This document shows positions 59,055-64,000 of a stretch of 64,000 nt of DNA, one piece after another. Within the stretch, counting starts at the first letter, position 1, and each line of letters opens with the position of its first letter. The position numbers and the translations under genes were made by a program. Source of the stretch: Nocardia sp. XZ_19_385 (lineage in GTDB: Bacteria; Actinomycetota; Actinomycetes; Mycobacteriales; Mycobacteriaceae); assembly GCF_015355755.1 (NCBI RefSeq), contig NZ_JACVEE010000003.1:186001-250000 (forward strand), read 5' to 3'. Below the pieces are notes generated by a model. It was not told the origin of the DNA. It was given only the letters and a program-made list of their open reading frames with translations, and ran no database searches.

Positions 59055-60413
59055 ATGAACCTAGACATGGCCCAGGTACTTCCGTGGATCATCGCTCCCG
59101 CGTTGATCATCGCAGTCGTGGTGTACTTCGTGAATGCCGGTAGACGGCAACAACATCGGATCGACGAGCTATCCCGCCAGCAGCGCGCCTACGAGGACAC
59201 CCTCGAATCCTTCGCCGTGCACACCGTTCCGGCGATCACCGACGCCATCCGGCGCTTCGAGAACCCCGCCATCGCCTTCGATGTGCCCGAGGGCATGGAG
59301 AATTCGCGCTTCGTCCAGTGCCTGCAATGGCTCGGCGAGCGCTATGCCGATGAGTTGCGCAAGGTGCAGGCCGACGCGGAGGAGCGCAAGCGCGCCGCCG
59401 TCGACCAGGCCGACGCGACAGCGCGCACGGAGGTCACCGCCAGCGCCCGCGATGCCACCAGCGGCGCGGTCCGCGCCTTCGGCACCTCGGTGGTCAGCCT
59501 CGGCGCCGACGCCGGCCAGGTGGTCAGCGCCGCCCTGCGCCAGCACCGCGGCGACGAGGTCTATGCCACGCTCACCCGCATCGACCACACCGTGCAGCAG
59601 ATGATCCGACAGGCCCAGTCCTACGTCATCGTGTGCGGCGGTCTGCCCGGACGGCGCTGGCCCGCACAGTCACTCACCGACGTGGTGGGCGGCGCCACCG
59701 GGCGCGTGCGGGACTACCTGCGGGTGCGGTCCAACCAGTCCGAGCGGGTCGTCATCAGCCGCGCGGTGGAGCCGATCGTGCACACCCTGGCCACGCTGCT
59801 GGACAACGCGCTGCGCTACTCGCCGCCGACCTCCTTCGTGGACATCAGCTTCCAAGAGGGTCATCACGGCGTCACCGTCATCATCGACGACGCGGGCGTG
59901 CGGATGAATTCCGAGCAGATGGAGGAGGCGCGCCAGATCCTGGCGGGGGAGCGCACCGTCGACATCCATCAGCTCGGACCGGCGCCCAAGGTCGGCTTCC
60001 CCGGCGTCGCCGCGCTGGCGCGCCGCTACGGATTCACTGTGTACATCGATGGGCCCAACGCTTACGGGGGTATGCGGGCGATGGTTTATATCCCGGAGTC
60101 CCTGCTCGCCACTCCGGAAGCCGCCCCCGTCGTCGAAGCGGCCGCGCCGCCCGAGCCGGCGGTGCAGCGGCCCGCGGAACCCGAAAACGACAGCCCGGAC
60201 CAGGCTTTCGCGGTGCACGAGATCACCAGCGGCGGCCTGCCCAAACGCCGTCGCCGTCCGGTGGCGCCCAGTATCGCCGCCGCGCCCACCCGGCCGGCCA
60301 CCCAGCGCACCGAACCCGCACCAGCTCGACCAGATATCGCCGCCGCATGGCAGACCGGATCCAAGAGCGGCCGCGCGGCCGCCGCTGAGAACACGGAAGG
60401 GACGACGCCTTGA
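59055..60413 (+). CDS. cvnA: Conservon sensor component CvnA (HATPase domain, membrane anchored)
   Basis: A 452-residue protein with one N-terminal membrane helix (WIIAPALIIAVVVYFVN), a long helical region (residues about 35-190, RRQQHRIDELSRQQRAYEDT...) and an HATPase_c domain (PIVHTLATLLDNALRYSPPTSFVDISF as N box, VIIDDAGVRM as G box). It has no phospho-acceptor HisKA block, as usual for Streptomyces CvnA. A Pro/Ala/Arg-rich tail follows. It is thought to pass signals to the Roadblock/DUF742/GTPase partners. Two short hairpins (58981-58995 and 59001-59016) lie in its leader. Confidence 0.9.
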   Translation: MNLDMAQVLPWIIAPALIIAVVVYFVNAGRRQQHRIDELSRQQRAYEDTLESFAVHTVPAITDAIRRFENPAIAFDVPEGMENSRFVQCLQWLGERYADELRKVQADAEERKRAAVDQADATARTEVTASARDATSGAVRAFGTSVVSLGADAGQVVSAALRQHRGDEVYATLTRIDHTVQQMIRQAQSYVIVCGGLPGRRWPAQSLTDVVGGATGRVRDYLRVRSNQSERVVISRAVEPIVHTLATLLDNALRYSPPTSFVDISFQEGHHGVTVIIDDAGVRMNSEQMEEARQILAGERTVDIHQLGPAPKVGFPGVAALARRYGFTVYIDGPNAYGGMRAMVYIPESLLATPEAAPVVEAAAPPEPAVQRPAEPENDSPDQAFAVHEITSGGLPKRRRRPVAPSIAAAPTRPATQRTEPAPARPDIAAAWQTGSKSGRAAAAENTEGTTP

Positions 60414-60838
60414 TGAGCACCGCCACCGATTCCAGTAACAAACTGGGCTGGTTACTCGAAGAGCTCACCGTGCCCGGCGTCCGGTTCGCGGTGCTGCTGT
60501 CCGAGGACGGCTTGCGAATCGCGCACTCGCAGGGCATCACCCGCGACAATGCCGAGCGCTTCTCCGCCGCCGCCTCCGGATTGCGTTCGCTCGGTAAGGC
60601 TTTGGGCGAGTTCTGCGGCGAGTCCGGCGCGGGCTCCGCGCTCCGGCAGAACATGACCGAATACGACGACGGGATGATCTTCATCACCGCCGCCGGAGAC
60701 GGTGCGCTGCTGGGTGTTTCGACCACCAACGAGGCCGACGTCAGCCTGGTCGCGCACCGGATGAACGAACTCGCCGCCCGCGTGGGCCACGAGCTCGGCA
60801 ATTACTCACACCGGAGAGCGGACAGCGATCGGCGATGA
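60413..60838 (+). CDS. cvnB: Conservon Roadblock/LC7 protein CvnB
   Basis: A 141-residue Roadblock/LC7 protein: LGWLLEELTVPGVRFAVLLSEDGLRIAHSQGITRDNAERFSAAASGLRSLGKAL, with the hydrophobic strand MIFITAAGDGALLGVST. Such proteins serve as GTPase-activating or scaffold partners of MglA/CvnD-type GTPases. Its ATG overlaps the cvnA stop (TGATG). Confidence 0.93.
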   Translation: MSTATDSSNKLGWLLEELTVPGVRFAVLLSEDGLRIAHSQGITRDNAERFSAAASGLRSLGKALGEFCGESGAGSALRQNMTEYDDGMIFITAAGDGALLGVSTTNEADVSLVAHRMNELAARVGHELGNYSHRRADSDRR

Positions 60839-61182
60839 CCAGGCCACGACGCGACCCCGACCTGGTCCGCTCCTATGTGCGTACCGGCGGGCGCTCGCGT
60901 CCCAGCCGGGAGCTGGACCTGGTAACCATCGTCGTCGCGGCGGGTAGCAACCTGCCGCAGGGTGCGCGGCCGGAAGCCCGGCGGGTCCGAGAGGTGTGCA
61001 ACAACGGCGCCCTCTCCCTCGCCGAGATCGCCGCGTACCTGGATCTGCCGCCCTCGGTGGTGAAGATCGTCGTCTCCGACCTGCTCGACCACGAATGCCT
61101 GGCCATACCCGTGCCCACCAACGTGCCGCATTTGGCAATTCTCAAGGAGGTCCTCGATGGGCTCCGTGCTCTCCCGGCCTGA
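60835..61182 (+). CDS. cvnC: Conservon DUF742 protein CvnC
   Basis: A 115-residue DUF742 protein: LVRSYVRTGGRSRPSRELDLVTIVVAA, then REVCNNGALSLAEIAAYLDLPPSVVKIVVSDLLDHECLAI, which looks like a winged helix. This is the standard third member of conservons. ATG 60835 overlaps cvnB (ATGA), and its 3' end overlaps cvnD by 26 nt. Confidence 0.93.
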   Translation: MTRPRRDPDLVRSYVRTGGRSRPSRELDLVTIVVAAGSNLPQGARPEARRVREVCNNGALSLAEIAAYLDLPPSVVKIVVSDLLDHECLAIPVPTNVPHLAILKEVLDGLRALPA

Positions 61183-61756
61183 GGTCAATTATGTGCCGGA
61201 GACCGTGACCCGATCGGTAAAGCTGTTGGTGGCGGGGAACTTCGGGGTCGGCAAGACGACCTTCGTGAGCAGCATCTCCGAGATCACGCCGCTGCGCACC
61301 GAGGAGACCATCACCGAGGCCAGCATCGGCATCGACGACATGGCCGGGCTCGGCGACAAGACCCAGACCACCGTCGCCATGGATTTCGGGCGCATCACGC
61401 TGAATCCGCAACTGGCGCTGTACCTTTTCGGCACGCCCGGCCAGCAGCGCTTCGTGCCGCTGTGGGAGGAGCTCGCCCGCGGTGCGCTCGGCGCGCTGGT
61501 GCTGGTCGACACCCGGCGCATCGAGCGCTCCGACGAGGTGCTGTCGGTGCTCGAGGAACGAGGGGTGCCGTACTCGGTGGCGGTCAACGTCTTCGACGAC
61601 GCCAAACGCTACCCGCTGGAAGAGGTCCGGGACGCACTCGATCTCACGCCCGAGACCCCGCTCACCGCGCTCGATGCCCGCAATCGCACCACCTGCCTGC
61701 CATCGCTGATCACGCTCGTCGAATTCCTGTTCCACCGTCAGGAGTCCTTGCCTTGA
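61157..61756 (+). CDS. cvnD: Conservon small GTPase CvnD
   Basis: A 199-residue Ras-like GTPase: P-loop GNFGVGKTTF (residues 27-36), switch region with TITEASIGIDDMAG, LYLFGTPGQQRFVPLWEELARGALGALVLVDTRR (Walker B/switch 2, DxxG replaced by GTPGQ) and VAVNVFDDA (NKxD site changed to NVFD, as typical for this family). It works with CvnA-C at the membrane. It starts within cvnC and overlaps the next gene by 4 nt (TTGA). Confidence 0.93.
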   Translation: MGSVLSRPEVNYVPETVTRSVKLLVAGNFGVGKTTFVSSISEITPLRTEETITEASIGIDDMAGLGDKTQTTVAMDFGRITLNPQLALYLFGTPGQQRFVPLWEELARGALGALVLVDTRRIERSDEVLSVLEERGVPYSVAVNVFDDAKRYPLEEVRDALDLTPETPLTALDARNRTTCLPSLITLVEFLFHRQESLP

Positions 61757-63051
61757 CAGTTCCCTCTCAGACGCCCCTGGGCCCCGGCGCTCAACGACAA
61801 CTCGGACAGGATCGGAACGCGCCCGGCTGCCCCGTGCCACATGGGTCGCCGGTGGATTCCGACGGCCCGCGCATCTCCCTGTTCACCGAGGAGTACGCCG
61901 CCGACCCGCACCGCGCGTACGACGAAATGCGCGGGAAATACGGCTCTTTGGTGCCGGTCGAGCTGTCGCCGGGGATCCCGGCGACCCTGATCATCGGCTA
62001 TCACACCGCGCTGCGGATCCTCAACGATCCCGACCACTTCCCGGCCGACCCGCGCACCTGGCAGCAGAACGTTCCCGGCGAATGCCCGATCCTGCCGATG
62101 CTGGAATGGCGCCCGAATGCGTTGCGCAGCGCCGGAGTCGAGCATCTGCGTTATCGGCAGGCCAACCTCGTCGCCATCGGCGGCGTCGATCTGCACGCCC
62201 TGCACGCCACCGTGGAACGGGTCGCGATCCCGCTGATCAACACCTTCTGTGGCGACGGCACCGCCGACCTGATCAGCCAGTACGCGTTCCCGCTGACCTT
62301 CGCGGTGCTCAACGAAATGCTCGGCTGCCCAGCCGATATCGGCCAGCAGGTGGCCACCGGCATGGCCGCCATCTTCGAAGGCGTCAACGCCGACAAGGGC
62401 AACGCTATGCTCACCGACGCGCTGCTGGAACTCACCACCCGCAAGCGCAAGGAACCCGGCGACGACATCACGTCGCGGCTGCTCGCCCATCCCGCCGGGC
62501 TCACCGATGTGGAGATGATCCACCAGCTGGTCACCCTCTACGGTGCGGGCATCGAACCCGAGCAGAACCTGATCGTGAACACGCTGCTGCTCATGCTCAC
62601 CGACCAGCGTTTCGCCGGAAACCTGCTGGGCGGCAGCCTTTCCACGCGCGACGCCCTGGACGAGGTGCTGTTCACCGACCCGCCGATGGCGAACTACTGC
62701 GTGTCCTACCCGCGCCAGCCCATGCTCATCGACGGGGTGTGGCTGCCCGCGCACCAGCCGGTCGTCATCAGCATGTCCGGCTGCAACAACGATCCCGCCA
62801 TCAGCGCGGGCGAATACACCGACAACCGCTCGCATCTGGCGTGGAGCCTCGGCCCGCACGCCTGCCCCGCCCGGTCGGTCGCCTACCTGATCGCCCAGGA
62901 AGCCATCGACCAAATCCTTGACGCACTACCGGAAATGCGGCTGGGGGTGCCGGCAGTCGAGCAGCTCAACTGGCGGCCCGGACCCTTCCATCGCGCATTG
63001 GTGTCCCTCCCGGTCACCTTCCCGAAATCCCCTCCGCTGCACGTGTTTTAA
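61753..63051 (+). CDS. Cytochrome P450-like protein with missing ExxR and I-helix residues
   Basis: A 432-residue P450-fold protein, translated from TTG 61753 that overlaps the cvnD stop. Conservons are often followed by P450 genes (cvnE/cvnF). The heme loop is present ([12 protein letters not shown], Cys371). However, the K-helix ExxR motif reads EVLF (Glu304, no Arg), and the I-helix oxygen-activation motif, normally AGxET, reads GAGIEPEQN with no acid-alcohol pair. It may still bind heme but normal monooxygenation looks doubtful. A role as heme-based sensor or structural partner of the conservon is an inference. Confidence 0.85.
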   Translation: MTVPSQTPLGPGAQRQLGQDRNAPGCPVPHGSPVDSDGPRISLFTEEYAADPHRAYDEMRGKYGSLVPVELSPGIPATLIIGYHTALRILNDPDHFPADPRTWQQNVPGECPILPMLEWRPNALRSAGVEHLRYRQANLVAIGGVDLHALHATVERVAIPLINTFCGDGTADLISQYAFPLTFAVLNEMLGCPADIGQQVATGMAAIFEGVNADKGNAMLTDALLELTTRKRKEPGDDITSRLLAHPAGLTDVEMIHQLVTLYGAGIEPEQNLIVNTLLLMLTDQRFAGNLLGGSLSTRDALDEVLFTDPPMANYCVSYPRQPMLIDGVWLPAHQPVVISMSGCNNDPAISAGEYTDNRSHLAWSLGPHACPARSVAYLIAQEAIDQILDALPEMRLGVPAVEQLNWRPGPFHRALVSLPVTFPKSPPLHVF

Positions 63052-63062
63052 GGAGAGAAGAG

Positions 63063-64000
63063 ATGGACAGTCAGCCCATTGTCCTGGATCCCACCGGTAC
63101 CGACATTCAAGGTGAGTCCGCGCGCATCGCCGAGCGCGGGCCGGTCACTCTGGTCGAGTTGCCCGGCGGTGTGCGTGCGTGGTCGGTGACCGACGCCGAA
63201 TTGCTGAAGAAGCTGCTGATCGATTCCCGGGTGTCCAAGGATGCGCGCCAGCACTGGCCGGCGTTCATCAACGGTGAAGTGCCGCAGGATTGGCCGCTGT
63301 TCCTCTGGGTGGCCGTGAACAACATGTTCACCGCCTACGGCGCCGACCACCGCCGACTACGCAAGCTGGTCGCGCCCGCGTTCACGCATCGGCGCACCGA
63401 AGCGATGCGGCCGCGGATCGAGCGCATCACCACCAAGCTGCTCGACGAGCTCGCCGCCACCGAAGGGCCGGTCGACCTGCGCGAAGGATTCGCGTATCCG
63501 CTTCCGATCCAAGTGATTTCGGAACTCATGGGCGTGCCGGAGTTCCTGAACGACGGCCTGCGCAAGTGCGTCGACGGCATCTTCGACACCTCCCTCAGCC
63601 CGGAGGAATCCCAGGCCAACTACATGGAGATGTACCGGATCCTCGGTGAGCTGGTCGCCCACCGCCGCGAACATCCGGGCGACGACATGACCAGCCTGCT
63701 GATCTCGCACCGCGACGAGGAAGACGACACCCAGCTCCAGGAGCAGGAACTCATCGACACCCTGCTGCTGGTCATCAGCGCGGGCCACGAAACCACCGTC
63801 AACCTGCTCGACCAGGCCATCCACGCCCTGCTGACCCGCCCTGACCAGCGCGCCGCCGTGGTCGAAGGCAACGTCGCCTGGTCCGACCTCGTCGAAGAGT
63901 CGCTGCGCTTCGAAGCCCCCGTCGCCCACCTGCCGCTGCGCTTCGCCGCCGACGACATCGAAATCGAGGGCGGCATCCACATCGGCAAGGGCGACCCGAT
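63063..64000 (+). CDS. Cytochrome P450, N-terminal part (cut by window edge)
   Basis: About 312 residues are visible from ATG 63063 (AAGGAGAG ahead); the heme-binding end lies beyond the window. It has the normal motifs: I-helix [16 protein letters not shown] near residue 240, K-helix [23 protein letters not shown] with ExxR, and a C-helix [19 protein letters not shown]. It resembles soluble actinobacterial CYP105/107-type enzymes. It is 11 nt downstream of the degenerate P450 gene and presumably in the conservon operon. Confidence 0.92.
   Translation, partial: MDSQPIVLDPTGTDIQGESARIAERGPVTLVELPGGVRAWSVTDAELLKKLLIDSRVSKDARQHWPAFINGEVPQDWPLFLWVAVNNMFTAYGADHRRLRKLVAPAFTHRRTEAMRPRIERITTKLLDELAATEGPVDLREGFAYPLPIQVISELMGVPEFLNDGLRKCVDGIFDTSLSPEESQANYMEMYRILGELVAHRREHPGDDMTSLLISHRDEEDDTQLQEQELIDTLLLVISAGHETTVNLLDQAIHALLTRPDQRAAVVEGNVAWSDLVEESLRFEAPVAHLPLRFAADDIEIEGGIHIGKGDP

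Overview
The window is a dense, high-GC (roughly two thirds G+C), almost fully coding stretch from an actinomycete. Gene content points to Nocardia or a close relative within the Mycobacteriales: PucR, HxlR and MarR/OhrR regulators, a conservon (cvn) operon, an F420/LLM-type oxidoreductase, eukaryotic-type Ser/Thr kinase, and many GTG starts with 4-nt stop/start overlaps. The genus is an inference from gene style. No rRNA, tRNA, CRISPR array, transposase or phage gene was recognised.

Layout. 1-5487: a truncated catalase-fold-like gene, an SDR dehydrogenase, a Ser/Thr kinase, and divergent envelope genes (polysaccharide deacetylase lipoprotein; DUF4015-type hydrolase). 5488-5881: a non-coding stretch with three decayed copies of a palindromic repeat. 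5882-14381: a CoA-dependent catabolic cluster (SCP-x-like thiolase, tandem HxlR regulator, carotenoid-cleavage-type oxygenase, a new 50-residue ORF, LLM oxidoreductase, second thiolase, acyl-CoA ligase). The regulator gene is flanked by two identical 15-nt motifs, one in front of each presumed target operon. 14454-16380: hemerythrin, a 54-residue ORF, Hsp20 and a divergent MerR regulator. 16381-20396: two FAD oxidoreductases divergent from a TetR regulator with a 17-nt palindrome between. 20404-22094: small membrane protein and amidase.

22101-27303 is an arsenic island: arsR-aqpS-arsC (aquaglyceroporin instead of ArsB/Acr3), plus an ArsR-ArsN acetyltransferase fusion divergent from arsO and an MFS transporter, with repeated ATCGAT-type ArsR boxes. 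27495-35674: LtrA-like protein, PNPOx-like protein, small hypotheticals, a two-component system whose two genes are separated by a long inverted repeat, a glycosidase-like lipoprotein and a PAP2 phosphatase.

35607-52510 is a nearly complete purine-ring-to-glycerate pathway: PucR regulator, guanine/8-oxoguanine-type deaminase, AzgA-type permease, OHCU decarboxylase, HIU hydrolase, uricase, NCS2 permease, allantoinase, allantoicase, then glyoxylate carboligase, hydroxypyruvate isomerase, tartronate semialdehyde reductase and glycerate kinase. A recognisable ureidoglycolate lyase is missing; a 125-residue AtzF-C-like protein in the middle is a candidate for an unassigned step. The cluster also holds small ORFs of unknown function, including a 29-codon ORF squeezed between glxR and gcl.

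52677-58844: OhrR/Ohr peroxide defence, a quinone oxidoreductase, an MFS protein with a large extracytoplasmic insert, an EmrB/QacA exporter and an SRPBCC protein. 59055-64000: a conservon (CvnA-B-C-D) followed by two P450 genes, the first lacking key P450 residues and the second cut off by the window edge.
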